A DNA stretch of 64,000 bases from Chitinimonas sp. BJYL2. GTDB taxonomy: Bacteria > Pseudomonadota > Gammaproteobacteria > Burkholderiales > Chitinimonadaceae. The stretch is taken from contig NZ_JANZKW010000004.1 of the NCBI RefSeq assembly GCF_027257935.1, forward strand, positions 186,001 to 250,000. Direction: 5' to 3'. Positions within the stretch are counted from its first letter, which is position 1. Every line of letters begins with the position of its first letter. Shown piece after piece: positions 1 to 9,560 of this stretch. The notes under the pieces are model-generated. The model worked only from the letters and a program-made list of their open reading frames with translations. It was not told the origin of the DNA and made no database searches. The translations under genes were made by a program, and so were the position numbers.

Positions 1-207
1 GAACGCTATCTGCAGGATTGGCCAGCGGATGCGGCCAACGCCGTCAGCGCCTTCTGGTCGGCCTGGGTGAATGAAGATGCAGTGGCTTGTCGGCAACACT
101 GGCCAGCCATTCAGGACAGCCTGATACAACAGCGCACCCTGGCAAAAGCCTGGGCAGATCAGCTTGCCTCCCAGCCCGATCTGCTGACCCGCCTGGCCCG
201 CGTTTGA
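1..207 (+). CDS. earP: EF-P arginine rhamnosyltransferase EarP, C-terminal end (partial)
   Basis: The window opens inside this frame; the last 68 codons and the TGA are present. The visible peptide is rich in Trp and Gln (it contains FWSAWVNEDA and ends QPDLLTRLARV), which fits the helical C-terminus of EarP glycosyltransferases as I remember them. EarP uses dTDP-rhamnose to rhamnosylate Arg32 of translation factor EF-P in the cytoplasm. The main support is context: efp follows on the same strand and encodes an EF-P with Arg at position 32, the usual partner arrangement. The catalytic domain lies outside the window, so the call rests on neighbour and tail similarity. Confidence 0.6.
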   Translation, partial: ERYLQDWPADAANAVSAFWSAWVNEDAVACRQHWPAIQDSLIQQRTLAKAWADQLASQPDLLTRLARV

Positions 208-360
208 GTGAGATACGACTGATCAGTGGGCCGAGCGGGCCGTGACAGGTCCACACTACCCTGCAAGCAACAACGCGCCGCAGCAAGCCCGGACAAACCC
301 GATGGCAAACAGCCGCGACCGACGCGCGCTACAAAGTGGCACGCGCACAAGCGGGCCGGG

Positions 361-366
361 TATAAT
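361..366 (+). promoter_or_regulatory. -10 element of an efp promoter
   Basis: A perfect TATAAT lies 45 bases before the efp ATG inside the 203-base gap after earP. No good -35 hexamer is seen at 16-18 bases upstream. The gap and this box suggest efp has its own promoter rather than depending only on earP transcription. The rest of the gap (208-360) shows nothing else I can name. Confidence 0.5.
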
Positions 367-410
367 GCTGCGTTTTTTCAACCGCTTATCCTCGCAGCAA
401 GGCAAACAGC

Positions 411-974
411 ATGAAAACCGCAATGGAACTCCGCGCCGGCAACGTCGCGATGGTCGACGGCAACCCGATGGTCGTCCAGAAGGCCGAATACAACAAGTCC
501 GGCCGCAACGCCGCCGTCGTCAAGATGAAGTTCAAGAACCTGCTGACCGGCCAGGGCATGGAATCGGTCTACAAGGCCGACGAAAAGTTTGACGTCGTCG
601 TTCTCGACAAGAAGGAGTGCACCTACTCCTACTTCGCCGACCCGATGTATGTGTTCATGGATACCGAGTTCAACCAGTACGAAGTTGAAGCCGAGAACAT
701 GGGCGACGCCGTGAACTACATCGTCGACGGCATGGAAGATGTCTGCGAAGTGGTGTTCTACGAAGGTCGCGCGCTGTCGGTTGAACTGCCGACCACCATC
801 GTTCGTGAAGTCGAGTACACCGAACCCGCCGTTCGTGGCGACACCTCGGGCAAGGTCATGAAGCCGGCCAAGCTGGTAGGCACCCCCTACGAGCTGCAAG
901 TGGCTGCCTTCATCGAAATCGGTGACAAGATCGAAATCGATACCCGCACCAACGAGTTCAAGAAGCGCGCCTGA
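411..974 (+). CDS. efp: Translation elongation factor P (Arg32 type)
   Basis: EF-P binds the ribosome between the P and E sites and relieves stalling at polyproline stretches. The 187-residue product has the usual EF-P length and three-barrel layout. The modification loop reads NKSGRNAAV, with Arg at residue 32, the site rhamnosylated by EarP, instead of the lysine modified by EpmA/EpmB. This agrees with the earP-like gene just upstream. The ATG at 411 gives the family N-terminus [12 protein letters not shown] strong intrinsic terminator follows. Confidence 0.96.
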   Translation: MKTAMELRAGNVAMVDGNPMVVQKAEYNKSGRNAAVVKMKFKNLLTGQGMESVYKADEKFDVVVLDKKECTYSYFADPMYVFMDTEFNQYEVEAENMGDAVNYIVDGMEDVCEVVFYEGRALSVELPTTIVREVEYTEPAVRGDTSGKVMKPAKLVGTPYELQVAAFIEIGDKIEIDTRTNEFKKRA

Positions 975-995
975 TCATCGCGTTGCGGCTTGGGT

Positions 996-1022
996 AAAAA
1001 GCAGCCTGCGGGCTGCTTTTTT
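996..1022 (+). terminator. Intrinsic terminator after efp
   Basis: Arms at 996-1006 and 1011-1021 pair perfectly (11 bp, core GCAGCC/GGCTGC) around a 4-base TGCG loop and run into a T tract. It starts 21 bases past the efp stop and separates efp from recA. Confidence 0.9.
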
Positions 1023-1060
1023 CTTGTCTGCATGCGATGGATGGACACGCGGGCGACTTG

Positions 1061-1069
1061 TGCTATAGT
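1061..1069 (+). promoter_or_regulatory. Extended -10 promoter of recA
   Basis: TGCTATAGT is an extended -10 element (TG, one base, TATAGT) 54 bases before the recA ATG. No convincing -35 box is needed with the TG extension. The predicted start of transcription near 1076 puts the GAAC/GTTC palindrome at 1090-1108 in the early transcribed region. Confidence 0.5.
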
Positions 1070-1089
1070 CCGGCCAATCGCAATTTGGT

Positions 1090-1108
1090 GAACGATTGTT
1101 CTACGAAC
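1090..1108. promoter_or_regulatory. Candidate operator in the recA leader: GAAC/GTTC palindrome
   Basis: GAAC-N4-GTTC at 1090-1101 is followed three bases later by another GAAC (1105-1108), giving three alternating half-sites between the -10 element and the recA ribosome binding site (AGGAAA, 1112-1117). GAAC-N4-GTTC is the core of the Gram-positive SOS box; the usual gamma/betaproteobacterial LexA box CTGT-N8-ACAG is not seen here. Use as a LexA site is inference. Confidence 0.35.
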
Positions 1109-1122
1109 CACAGGAAAACATC

Positions 1123-2166
1123 ATGGACGACAACAAGAGCAAGGCCCTCGCCGCCGCCCTGGCGCAGATCGAAAAGCAGTTCGGCAAAGGCTCGATCATG
1201 AAGATGGGCGAAGCGCAGATCGAGAATGATCTGCAAGTCGTCTCCACCGGCTCGCTGGGACTCGATCTGGCCCTTGGCGTCGGTGGCCTGCCGCGCGGCC
1301 GGGTTGTTGAAATCTATGGTCCGGAATCCTCGGGTAAAACCACCCTGTGCCTGCACGCCGTGGCCGAAATCCAGAAGCTCGGCGGTGTGGCTGCCTACAT
1401 CGATGCAGAAAATGCGCTGGATCCGGTATATGCCGGCAAGCTGGGCGTGAACGTCAGCGACATGCTGATCTCGCAACCGGATACCGGCGAACAGGCACTC
1501 GAAATCGCCGACATGCTGGTCCGCTCGGGTGGCGTGGATGTCATCGTGATCGACTCGGTTGCGGCCCTGGTACCCAAGGCTGAAATCGAAGGCGAGATGG
1601 GCGACCAGCTGCCCGGCCTGCAGGCACGCCTGATGTCGCAAGCGCTGCGCAAGCTCACCGGCAATATCAAGCGTACCAATACGCTGGTGATCTTCATCAA
1701 CCAGATCCGCATGAAGATCGGCGTGATGTTCGGCAATCCCGAAACCACCACGGGCGGCAATGCACTCAAGTTCTACGCTTCCGTCCGGCTCGACATCCGC
1801 CGCACCGGTGCCATCAAGAAGGGCGATGAGGTGGTGGGTAACGAGACCCGGGTCAAGGTCGTCAAGAACAAGGTCGCCCCGCCCTTCCGCGAGGCCAACT
1901 TCGACATCCTGTATGGCCAGGGCATCAGCCGCGAAGGGGAAGTCGTCGAACTTGGCGTGATCCACAAAATTGTCGAGAAGTCTGGCGCTTGGTACGCCTA
2001 CGGTGGCAACAAGATCGGCCAGGGCAAAGACAATGCCCGTGAGTACCTGCGGGAGAATCCGGCGCTGGCCCGCGAGATCGAGAACAAGATCCGCCAGGCT
2101 GTGGGCGTCAGTGCGCCGCTGCCCGCCGAACGGGAAGAGGAAGAACTCGATCCGGATCTCGCCTGA
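1123..2166 (+). CDS. recA: Recombinase A
   Basis: RecA forms filaments on single-stranded DNA, catalyses strand exchange and stimulates LexA self-cleavage. The 347-residue product matches the family length. Walker A GPESSGKT is at residues 66-73, and the acidic C-terminal tail ([11 protein letters not shown]) is intact. I chose the ATG at 1123, preceded by AGGAAA, because it gives the standard MDDNKSKAL start; a TTG at 1096 would add nine atypical residues. recX is not adjacent: recA ends in a bidirectional terminator facing purF. Confidence 0.98.
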   Translation: MDDNKSKALAAALAQIEKQFGKGSIMKMGEAQIENDLQVVSTGSLGLDLALGVGGLPRGRVVEIYGPESSGKTTLCLHAVAEIQKLGGVAAYIDAENALDPVYAGKLGVNVSDMLISQPDTGEQALEIADMLVRSGGVDVIVIDSVAALVPKAEIEGEMGDQLPGLQARLMSQALRKLTGNIKRTNTLVIFINQIRMKIGVMFGNPETTTGGNALKFYASVRLDIRRTGAIKKGDEVVGNETRVKVVKNKVAPPFREANFDILYGQGISREGEVVELGVIHKIVEKSGAWYAYGGNKIGQGKDNAREYLRENPALAREIENKIRQAVGVSAPLPAEREEEELDPDLA

Positions 2167-2217
2167 CACCCGCAAGGCCACGACCGGCCTTGTCGTGGCC
2201 GCGCTGATGACTCAGCC

Positions 2218-2262
2218 CCCAATAGAAAAAGCCCGCTTGAATCGCGGGCTTTTTCTATTGGG
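2218..2262. terminator. Bidirectional terminator between recA and purF
   Basis: A perfect 19-bp inverted repeat (arms 2218-2236 and 2244-2262, loop TTGAATC) with A-rich and T-rich ends on both strands. It sits between the convergent recA and purF genes and can end transcripts from both. Confidence 0.92.
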
Positions 2263-2310
2263 TAGGCCGCAGGACATGCGGCTCTCGCCGGATGTTGCGG
2301 CAGACACGGA

Positions 2311-3849
2311 TCAAATCAGGTTCTGTTCCGCGACACCCACATTCATGTCGAGCACCTGGCTACCGCCATCGCCCTCGCGTGACAGCGGGCTGACACGGCG
2401 CTCTTCCATCTCGTCGAGATAGGCATCATCCACATCACCGGTAATGTACTCACCCGAGAAGCATGATGTCTCGAACGCGGTGATCTTGCCCGAGCTGGCA
2501 TCCGACACGGCCTGCACCAAGGCATCCAGGTCTTGATAGAACACTGCATCCGCGCCGATCTCGGCAGCAATCTGCTCATCCGACCGACCAGTGGCAATCA
2601 ACTCGGCGCGGGTAGGCATGTCGATCCCGTAAACATGCGGGAAACGGACAGGTGGTGCCGCCGAGGCAAAGTACACCTTCTTGGCGCCTGCTTCGCGCGC
2701 CATCTGCACGATTTGCTTGGACGTGGTCCCACGTACGATGGAGTCGTCCACCAAGAGTACATTGCGGCCCGTAAATTCAACCGCGATGGCATTGAGCTTC
2801 TGGCGTACCGACTTCTTGCGGGTGGCCTGGCCAGGCATGATGAAGGTCCGACCGATGTAACGGTTCTTCTGGAACCCCTCGCGATACGGCAAACCAAGGT
2901 GATTGGCCAGCTGCAAGGCGCTGGGGCGACTGGTATCCGGGATGGGAATCACCACGTCGATATCGAAATCGGGAAGATCGCGGCGAATCTTGTCGGCGAG
3001 GTTATCGCCCATATTGAGCCGCGCCTGATACACCGAAATGCCATCCATGACCGAGTCAGGACGGGCAAAGTAGACATGCTCGAAAATGCACGGCACCAGC
3101 TTGGGCTTGTCGGCGCACTGGCGGCTGTGCAGCTTGCCATCCATGGTAATGAACAATGCCTCGCCCGGTGCCACATCCCGGACCATCTTGAAGCTCATGG
3201 TATCGAGTGCAACCGACTCGCTGGCCACCAGATACTCGGTGCCTTCGGGTGTCGCATGCTCGCCCAACACAAGCGGGCGAATCCCGCTAGGGTCGCGGAA
3301 AGCCACAAGGCCGTAGCCCGCAATGATGGCAACCACTGCATAGGCACCGCGAACGCGGCGGTGAACAGCGGCAACCACATCAAAAATGGTATCGGGCTTG
3401 AGGGTGAAACCAGTTGCCCGCTTTTGCAGCTCGTAAGCAAATACATTGAGCAGTGCTTCGGAGTCGGAATTGGTGTTGATGTGCCGCAGATCGTTGCGGT
3501 ACATCGCCTCCTTGAGTTCCTTGTGGTTCGTCAGATTGCCGTTGTGGGCCAGCACAATGCCGAAGGGGCTGTTCACATAGAACGGCTGGGCCTCCGCAAG
3601 GCTGGAAGCCGAGCCTGCCGTGGGATAGCGGACATGGCCAATGCCGAGGTTACCCATCAGGGAGCGCATGTTGCGGGTACGGAATACATCCGCGACCAGC
3701 CCCTGTCCCTTGTGCATATGCATCACGCCACTCTGCTCTGCGGTAACGATACCAGCCGCATCCTGCCCACGGTGCTGGAGTACCAGCAGGCCGTCATACA
3801 GAAGCTGGTTGACCGGTGATTTTGCAACTACCCCGAGAATGCCACACAT
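2311..3849 (-). CDS. purF: Amidophosphoribosyltransferase
   Basis: First committed step of purine synthesis: PRPP plus glutamine gives phosphoribosylamine. The 512-residue protein starts MCGILGVV, so removing Met exposes Cys2, the nucleophile of the class II glutamine amidotransferase domain (roughly residues 2-240). The C-terminal phosphoribosyltransferase half carries the PRPP loop [13 protein letters not shown] near residue 365. It is the last gene of the run that begins at fimV, 49 bases downstream of cvpA, the common cvpA-purF pairing. Confidence 0.97.
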   Translation of the reverse strand: MCGILGVVAKSPVNQLLYDGLLVLQHRGQDAAGIVTAEQSGVMHMHKGQGLVADVFRTRNMRSLMGNLGIGHVRYPTAGSASSLAEAQPFYVNSPFGIVLAHNGNLTNHKELKEAMYRNDLRHINTNSDSEALLNVFAYELQKRATGFTLKPDTIFDVVAAVHRRVRGAYAVVAIIAGYGLVAFRDPSGIRPLVLGEHATPEGTEYLVASESVALDTMSFKMVRDVAPGEALFITMDGKLHSRQCADKPKLVPCIFEHVYFARPDSVMDGISVYQARLNMGDNLADKIRRDLPDFDIDVVIPIPDTSRPSALQLANHLGLPYREGFQKNRYIGRTFIMPGQATRKKSVRQKLNAIAVEFTGRNVLLVDDSIVRGTTSKQIVQMAREAGAKKVYFASAAPPVRFPHVYGIDMPTRAELIATGRSDEQIAAEIGADAVFYQDLDALVQAVSDASSGKITAFETSCFSGEYITGDVDDAYLDEMEERRVSPLSREGDGGSQVLDMNVGVAEQNLI

Positions 3850-3898
3850 GATGCGTCCTTACGTTCCGAACCGTGGACCGGCCGATCAATTCGACTGG

Positions 3899-4390
3899 TC
3901 ATTCAAACTTGATATGCTGCGCCAGCTGCACAGGCAGCCAAGGCTTGAGGGCAATCGCCAGCGCCTCGAATGGCGGGCTGAACATGGCATTCCGCCACAT
4001 GGGCTGGCGCGGCAAACTGGTGAGTCCGCCGACAATGACAAAAGCCAGCACGATCAACACGCCCCGCGCAAGCCCGAAGAGTGCGCCGATAAACCGATCC
4101 AGCGGCGCAAGCCCGCTGGCGCGCACAAACTGGGCAATCGTGATACGGATAATCGCTGACACAAACCACACGCCAAGCAGAATGCCCACGAAGCCGGCAA
4201 TCAAACGCAACTCGTCTGTAGGCACATCAGCCGGCAGCATCGCGGCCACCTCTCCAGCGTAGCGCTGGGCGAGCCAGAAACCCAGTATCCAGGCTGCCAG
4301 CGACAGGACTTCCGATACACCACCCCTGAACACGGCCAGTACCACAGACAGGCCCACAATGATCAGAACGGCATAATCGAAAACTGTCAT
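3899..4390 (-). CDS. cvpA: CvpA family inner-membrane protein
   Basis: Small hydrophobic protein of 163 residues with about four membrane segments, for example TVFDYAVLIIVGLSVVLAVF at the N-terminus. The family is named for colicin V production in E. coli; its exact biochemical role is not settled, and links to envelope homeostasis have been reported. Its start overlaps the stop of the SPOR-domain gene by four bases, so translation is probably coupled. It directly precedes purF, the conserved order. Confidence 0.9.
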   Translation of the reverse strand: MTVFDYAVLIIVGLSVVLAVFRGGVSEVLSLAAWILGFWLAQRYAGEVAAMLPADVPTDELRLIAGFVGILLGVWFVSAIIRITIAQFVRASGLAPLDRFIGALFGLARGVLIVLAFVIVGGLTSLPRQPMWRNAMFSPPFEALAIALKPWLPVQLAQHIKFE

Positions 4391-5124
4391 TTGCCGACAA
4401 CAGTACTCGTTACGCCCGCAGCGGCGAGCTTGCCACGCACTTTTTCGGCAGCCTCACGCTGCGCAAACGGTCCTGCGCGCAAACGAGTCAGCGCGCCCTT
4501 GTCGGTATTCACGGTTTCGGTCTGGATGCTCACGCCGGCCTGGCGAGCCTTGCTTACTAGCCCCATTGCCTTGTCCTTGTCGGCAAAGGCACCAAGCTGG
4601 ACAAAATAACGCTCACCACCGGTGTCGGCGGCTTTTACAGCGGGTTTGGCGGCAGGCTTGGCCGGCTCCTCATCCATCCCGTCCAGGATGCGCGCGGGAT
4701 CAACGATGGGCTTGGGTTTGGAGACCGGCTTGGCGGCATCCGGCTTGGCAGTCGCAGGCTTATCGGCAATCGGCGCCGGCTGGACTGGGGGTGGGTTCAG
4801 TGGCTGCGCCGATGCAGGCTCTGGCTGCGGGGCCGGCACGGCTGGCGCGGGGTCCACCGGCACGACAGAACTGGCTTCGGGAACCGTCATGGCAGGCAGA
4901 GGCTGAGTTTGCGGTTTGGTTGCGGCAGGAACGGTACTCGAGAGGCCAGGTGAGGAGCTGACAATGTCCACCGACTGGTTGACCAGGCTTTGCGGGGGCC
5001 GGTCATCCATCACGGTCCAGAGCGCGATCAGCGCCATGAAGACAAGCGCAACAGCGCCAACCAGACGGCGGCGCGCACGTTTGCGCAGTACGGTAAGTTC
5101 TTCGCTGATCGGGGCGTCTGCCAT
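4387..5124 (-). CDS. SPOR-domain cell division protein (DedD-like)
   Basis: A 245-residue single-pass inner-membrane protein: a basic cytoplasmic start with KRARRRL, a membrane helix at about residues 21-40 (GAVALVFMALIALW), a long Pro/Ala-rich periplasmic linker, and a C-terminal SPOR domain from about 170 (RYFVQLGAF to the end). SPOR domains bind glycan strands stripped of stem peptides at the division septum. DedD commonly sits between folC and cvpA, as here, which supports that identity. The linker is low complexity and poorly conserved. Confidence 0.85.
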   Translation of the reverse strand: MADAPISEELTVLRKRARRRLVGAVALVFMALIALWTVMDDRPPQSLVNQSVDIVSSSPGLSSTVPAATKPQTQPLPAMTVPEASSVVPVDPAPAVPAPQPEPASAQPLNPPPVQPAPIADKPATAKPDAAKPVSKPKPIVDPARILDGMDEEPAKPAAKPAVKAADTGGERYFVQLGAFADKDKAMGLVSKARQAGVSIQTETVNTDKGALTRLRAGPFAQREAAEKVRGKLAAAGVTSTVVGK

Positions 5125-5130
5125 GAAATC

Positions 5131-6399
5131 TCAGCGCGGCTTCAATGCAAGCATGTCAGCCACGACCTTGAAACAACCAAAGGCCGCGATTCTATCATTT
5201 TCGCCTGCCGCCCGCCTTGCCGCCGCATAGGCCTCTGCCACATCCGGATACACTTGTACCCGACCCGGTGCGCCACTAGCAACAATCTGCCTGGCGATAT
5301 CGTCTGCACTGGCGGCACGGGGAACGTCGAGCTGAGCAATATGCCAGACATCGATCTGGTCCTTGAGCAAGGCAACGATGCCCGCCACGTCCTTATCGGC
5401 CAGACCACTGAAAATCGCATGTGTTGTAGGGAAAAAACCCTGATTGGCGAGATTCTGAGCCAAAGCTGCAGCCGCATGCGGGTTGTGGGCGACATCCAGC
5501 ACGATGGACGGGCGCCCCGGCAGTACCTGAAAACGTCCCGGCAGGCTTACTTCCAGAAGGCCACGCTTGAGGGCACCGATACTCACCGGCAGGCGCGCGT
5601 TCAGCGCATCGAGTATGGCGATGACCAAACTCGCATTGCCCAGTTGGAACGCGCCGCGCAATGCCGGAAATGGCAAACCGGGTTTCTGGCCGTTGCGGCC
5701 ACGCCAGCGCCACTGGGTCGTTTCATTGGTGTAGCCAAAGTCCTTGCCGATCACCTGCAGGTCAGCACCGATATTGGCAGCATGATCAAGCAGCGATCGG
5801 GGCGGATGAGGATCGGCACAGAAGGCCACTTTGCCTGCGCGGTAGATACCGGCTTTCTCAAAGCCGATTGCCTCTCGCGTATCACCCAGATAAGACTGGT
5901 GGTCCAGATCCACGCTCACCACCGCCGCCACATCGGGTTCAAAGACATTGACGGCATCGAGCCGGCCGCCTAAACCCACCTCCAGCACCGCTACATCAAC
6001 ACCCGTGGCCATGAACTGGTGCATGGCCGCCAGCGTACCGAACTCGAAATAGGTCAGCGATATGTCGCCACGGGCCGCTTCCACTGCACGGAAGCTGCTG
6101 ACAATGGCCGCATCGTCAGCTGGCTGCAAATCAATACAGACGCGCTCGTTGTAATGAATCAGGTGTGGACTGGCATAAGCACCCACGCGATAGCCCGCTG
6201 CACGGTACACCGCGGCGAGCATAGCGCAGGTGGAACCCTTGCCGTTGGTGCCGCCCACGGTAATGACTGGGAATGCAGGCTTGAGCTCCATCCGGCTTGC
6301 CACTTCGGCAACCCTGGCCAAGCCCATGTCGATGGCAGTAGCGTGCAGGCGCTCAAGGTAGGCAAGCCATTCCTGCAGGCTGTCGGAGTCAAAACGCAT
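5131..6399 (-). CDS. folC: Bifunctional dihydrofolate synthase / folylpolyglutamate synthase
   Basis: Adds glutamate to dihydropteroate and then further glutamates to tetrahydrofolate, using ATP. The 422-residue Mur-ligase-type protein has the P-loop GGTNGKGST at about 49-57 and the C-terminal ligase domain with LDVAHNPHA, typical of FolC. The ATG at 6399 has no clear Shine-Dalgarno sequence; instead an 8-bp hairpin (6405-6433) lies just upstream. It follows accD in the same direction, with a 59-base gap. Confidence 0.95.
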   Translation of the reverse strand: MRFDSDSLQEWLAYLERLHATAIDMGLARVAEVASRMELKPAFPVITVGGTNGKGSTCAMLAAVYRAAGYRVGAYASPHLIHYNERVCIDLQPADDAAIVSSFRAVEAARGDISLTYFEFGTLAAMHQFMATGVDVAVLEVGLGGRLDAVNVFEPDVAAVVSVDLDHQSYLGDTREAIGFEKAGIYRAGKVAFCADPHPPRSLLDHAANIGADLQVIGKDFGYTNETTQWRWRGRNGQKPGLPFPALRGAFQLGNASLVIAILDALNARLPVSIGALKRGLLEVSLPGRFQVLPGRPSIVLDVAHNPHAAAALAQNLANQGFFPTTHAIFSGLADKDVAGIVALLKDQIDVWHIAQLDVPRAASADDIARQIVASGAPGRVQVYPDVAEAYAAARRAAGENDRIAAFGCFKVVADMLALKPR

Positions 6400-6404
6400 G
6401 GCGT

Positions 6405-6433
6405 ATCCACGATGGACAGATCCTGTCGTGGAT
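6405..6433 (-). promoter_or_regulatory. Hairpin in the accD-folC gap next to the folC start
   Basis: ATCCACGA (6405-6412) and TCGTGGAT (6426-6433) pair around a 13-base loop. The inner edge of the structure is five bases from the folC start codon, where a ribosome binding site would be expected and none is evident. A role in setting folC translation is inference. Confidence 0.35.
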
Positions 6434-6458
6434 TGCCATCTTCAAGAAAGGTTGCCGA

Positions 6459-7328
6459 TCAGAATACCGGGCTGGCCTGTTTGGTCAGCACGGCCAGCAT
6501 GGTCGCAAGGCGTTGCCGTAGCTCCCTGCGATCAATGATGAGGTCGATTGCACCCTTTTCAAGCAGGAACTCGGCACGCTGGAAACCCTCCGGCAGCGTC
6601 TCGCGTACTGTTTGCTCAATAACTCGCGGACCGGCAAAGCCGATCAGCGCCCCCGGTTCTGCAATCACCACATCACCGAGGAAAGCAAACGAGGCGGACA
6701 CCCCGCCCATGGTCGGGTCAGTCAACAGTGAGACAAAGGGCAAACCCTCGTCGGCCAAGCGCGTGAGGATGGCGCTGGTCTTCGCCATCTGCATCAGCGA
6801 GGTCAAACCTTCCTGCATCCGCGCGCCGCCCGAGGCAGAGACACAGATGAAGGCACAGCGGTTCTCGATGGCCGCTTGCACGCCTCGAGCGAAACGCTCC
6901 CCGACCACCGACCCCATCGAGCCGCCAATGAACTTGAATTCGAAGGCCGCAACGACCACCGGAAGCGAATGGATGGCGCCCTGCATGACGACCAGTGCGT
7001 CATCCTCGCCACTGCTCTCGCGGGCCGCGGTCAGCCGCTCGGGATAGCGTTTGGAGTCCTTGAACTTGAGAAAGTCGACAGGACGGACTTCAGCGCCAAT
7101 TTCGATGCGCCCTTCGGCATCCAGCATCAGGTCCAAACGGCGGCGCGCCGAGATGGCGTTATGGTGGCTGCACTTGGGACAGACATCGAGATTGTTCTCA
7201 AGGTCGGTGATATACAGCACTGCCTCACAGGCCGAACACTTGCTCCACAAGCCTTCAGGAACGGATTTGCTTGTCCCCGCGGGCTTGGCTTTGATTTTTG
7301 GGGGTAGCAGCTTTTGCAACCAGCTCAT
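6459..7328 (-). CDS. accD: Acetyl-CoA carboxylase, carboxyltransferase beta subunit
   Basis: Partner of AccA; moves the carboxyl group from biotin on AccB to acetyl-CoA, making malonyl-CoA for fatty acid synthesis. The 289-residue product begins [12 protein letters not shown], the standard AccD start, so the upstream in-frame extension to 7376 is rejected. A four-Cys zinc ribbon (Cys31, 34, 50, 53) is intact, followed by the crotonase-like carboxyltransferase fold ([17 protein letters not shown]). It lies between trpA and folC, the conserved trpA-accD-folC order. Confidence 0.97.
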   Translation of the reverse strand: MSWLQKLLPPKIKAKPAGTSKSVPEGLWSKCSACEAVLYITDLENNLDVCPKCSHHNAISARRRLDLMLDAEGRIEIGAEVRPVDFLKFKDSKRYPERLTAARESSGEDDALVVMQGAIHSLPVVVAAFEFKFIGGSMGSVVGERFARGVQAAIENRCAFICVSASGGARMQEGLTSLMQMAKTSAILTRLADEGLPFVSLLTDPTMGGVSASFAFLGDVVIAEPGALIGFAGPRVIEQTVRETLPEGFQRAEFLLEKGAIDLIIDRRELRQRLATMLAVLTKQASPVF

Positions 7329-7376
7329 TGTCGTCTCCAGCTCGCATGCAAATCTAGCGAGCGCTTGAAAATTCAA

Positions 7377-7396
7377 AGGGCCGCACTGGCGGCCCT
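7377..7396 (-). terminator. Hairpin between trpA and accD (weak terminator or attenuator)
   Basis: AGGGCCGC (7377-7384) pairs with GCGGCCCT (7389-7396) around a 4-base loop. Read in the gene direction it is followed by TTTGAATTTTC, a poor U tract. It could partly separate trp transcripts from accD-folC. Confidence 0.45.
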
Positions 7397-7406
7397 CTCT
7401 TTTGTC

Positions 7407-8210
7407 TTAGTCCCGGGCAGCATCCATCGCGCCACGGACTTCCCGAAGGAACGCCGTTAGCCTTGGCGCAGCGTCAGCACCATGCTCCTCAATCTCCTGC
7501 ACAAGGCGACTGCCGATGATGACGGAGTCAGCGACGCGGGCGATGGCCTGTGCGGTTGCGGCGTCACGTATGCCGAAACCTACTCCGATCGGCAGGCTCA
7601 ATTGTCCACGCAGTGCCGCAATGCGTTCTGCGACATCGCTGGTATCAAGCGTGGCCGCACCGGTTACGCCCTTGAGCGACACATAGTACACATAGCCAGC
7701 CGCGTGCTTGGCAACCTCGGCCACACGGGCGGGTGGCGTGGTCGGCGCGAGCAGGAAAATCGGGTCAAGACCGTGCGCCTTGAGCGTACCGGACAGTGCC
7801 CCAGCCTCTTCCGGTGGCAAATCCACGGTCAGCACGCCATCCACACCCGCCTCTGCGGCGGCTGCCGCAAAGGCGGAATAGCCCATGGCCTCTACGGGAT
7901 TGGCATACCCCATCAGGACTACAGGCGTGTCTGCATCCCGGCGGCGGAAATCGCGCACCATATCCAGCACCTGGCTGAGGCTGACACCATGCGCAAGGGC
8001 TCGTTCGGAGGCGCGCTGGATGACAGGACCATCGGCCATGGGGTCAGAAAACGGCACGCCCAGCTCAACAATATCGGCCCCACCTGCCACCAGGGCGTGC
8101 ATCAGACCCACGGTGGCAGCAGGATGCGGATCCCCTGCCGTTACAAAGGGGATCAGGGCCTGCTTGTTCTGCGCACGAAGGCGCTCGAAAGTCGTCTGGA
8201 TACGGGGCAT
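7407..8210 (-). CDS. trpA: Tryptophan synthase alpha subunit
   Basis: Cleaves indole-3-glycerol phosphate to indole, which is channelled to TrpB. The 267-residue TIM barrel shows the standard start [11 protein letters not shown], the motif [18 protein letters not shown] with catalytic Glu, and the phosphate loops near GVGFGI. It follows trpB after 98 bases, with no gene in the gap. Confidence 0.97.
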   Translation of the reverse strand: MPRIQTTFERLRAQNKQALIPFVTAGDPHPAATVGLMHALVAGGADIVELGVPFSDPMADGPVIQRASERALAHGVSLSQVLDMVRDFRRRDADTPVVLMGYANPVEAMGYSAFAAAAAEAGVDGVLTVDLPPEEAGALSGTLKAHGLDPIFLLAPTTPPARVAEVAKHAAGYVYYVSLKGVTGAATLDTSDVAERIAALRGQLSLPIGVGFGIRDAATAQAIARVADSVIIGSRLVQEIEEHGADAAPRLTAFLREVRGAMDAARD

Positions 8211-8308
8211 AGTTCTCAGTAGGTCCGTCTGCCGGCACCCGAAGGCGCCGACAATGGGCCGCTATTCTAGCAAGAGGCAGGCTGTTCGCGCTGACTGAAG
8301 ATGGATGA

Positions 8309-9532
8309 TCAGAGTTCGATGCCGGAAATCCGGGCCACCGTGGGGATATCCTTGTCACCTCGGCCGGACAGATTTACCAGAATGGCCTGATCACGCTTCA
8401 ACGTGGGGGCCAGCTTGCGGGCATGGGCTAGTGCATGGCTCGACTCCAGAGCAGGAATGATGCCCTCGGTACGGCACAGCTCATGAAAAGCTGCCAAAGC
8501 CTCATCGTCATTGGCCGCCGTGTACTCGACGCGGCCGATGTCCTTGAGATAACTGTGCTCGGGGCCCACGCCCGGATAATCCAGGCCGGCAGAAATCGAG
8601 TGGGTCTCGATGATCTGGCCATGGTCATCCTGCATCAGATAGGTGCGGTTACCATGCAAAACACCGGGGCGCCCTGCCGAGAGCGGCGCAGCATGACGAC
8701 CGGTATCGACACCATCACCACCTGCTTCCACACCGATCATGCGCACACCCGGCACCTGGATGTAGGGGTAGAACATGCCGATCGCATTGGAACCACCGCC
8801 CACACAGGCCACTACCACATCGGGCTGACGGCCCAGCATGTCCTGCATCTGCACCTTGGATTCCTCGCCAATCACCGCCTGGAAGTCACGTACCAGCATG
8901 GGATACGGATGCGGGCCTGCGGCCGTGCCCAAGATGTAGAAGGTGGAATCGACGTTGGTCACCCAATCGCGCATGGCTTCATTGAGCGCATCCTTGAGCG
9001 TGCGGGAACCAGAGGTCACCGGCACCACTGTCGCCCCGAGCAGCTTCATCCGGTACACATTGGCCGCCTGGCGCTGAACATCTTCAGCGCCCATGTAAAC
9101 CACACATTCCATGCCATAGCGCGCGGCTACGGTCGCTGATGCAACACCGTGCTGACCGGCACCGGTTTCGGCAATGACACGCTTCTTGCCCATACGCCGC
9201 GCGAGCAAAGCCTGACCGATGGTGTTGTTGATCTTGTGCGCGCCCGTATGGTTCAGGTCTTCCCGCTTGAGATAGATTTGCGCGCCACCAAGCTGCTCGG
9301 ACCAGCGCTTGGCGTGATAAATCGGGCTGGGACGGCCAACGTAGTGCGCCAGCTCATAGCGATATTCGGCCATGAATGCCGGGTCCGCCTTGGCACGTTC
9401 GTACTCCTGACGCAACTCATCCAGCGCAGCCATCAGGGTTTCTGCGACGTAAACACCACCATAGTCACCGAATCGACCACGCAGGTCCGGCAAGGTGTAG
9501 TGATCGGGAATGGCAAAATCGAGGGTGGACAT
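8309..9532 (-). CDS. trpB: Tryptophan synthase beta subunit
   Basis: PLP enzyme that condenses indole with serine to give tryptophan. The 407-residue protein has the PLP-binding lysine at residue 100 in [10 protein letters not shown] and the glycine-rich phosphate loop [10 protein letters not shown]. It is 28 bases downstream of trpF, in the trpF-trpB-trpA order. The other trp genes (E, G, D, C) are not in the window, so the pathway is split. No leader peptide or trp attenuator is visible before trpF. Confidence 0.98.
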   Translation of the reverse strand: MSTLDFAIPDHYTLPDLRGRFGDYGGVYVAETLMAALDELRQEYERAKADPAFMAEYRYELAHYVGRPSPIYHAKRWSEQLGGAQIYLKREDLNHTGAHKINNTIGQALLARRMGKKRVIAETGAGQHGVASATVAARYGMECVVYMGAEDVQRQAANVYRMKLLGATVVPVTSGSRTLKDALNEAMRDWVTNVDSTFYILGTAAGPHPYPMLVRDFQAVIGEESKVQMQDMLGRQPDVVVACVGGGSNAIGMFYPYIQVPGVRMIGVEAGGDGVDTGRHAAPLSAGRPGVLHGNRTYLMQDDHGQIIETHSISAGLDYPGVGPEHSYLKDIGRVEYTAANDDEALAAFHELCRTEGIIPALESSHALAHARKLAPTLKRDQAILVNLSGRGDKDIPTVARISGIEL

Positions 9533-9560
9533 CCGGTATTTCCGCTTAACGAGTGGCTGC

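Noticed and set aside
1025-1089. Classical LexA box (CTGT-N8-ACAG) upstream of recA
   Set aside because: Searched for by eye on both strands; no match with both half-sites was found. The GAAC/GTTC palindrome is reported instead.
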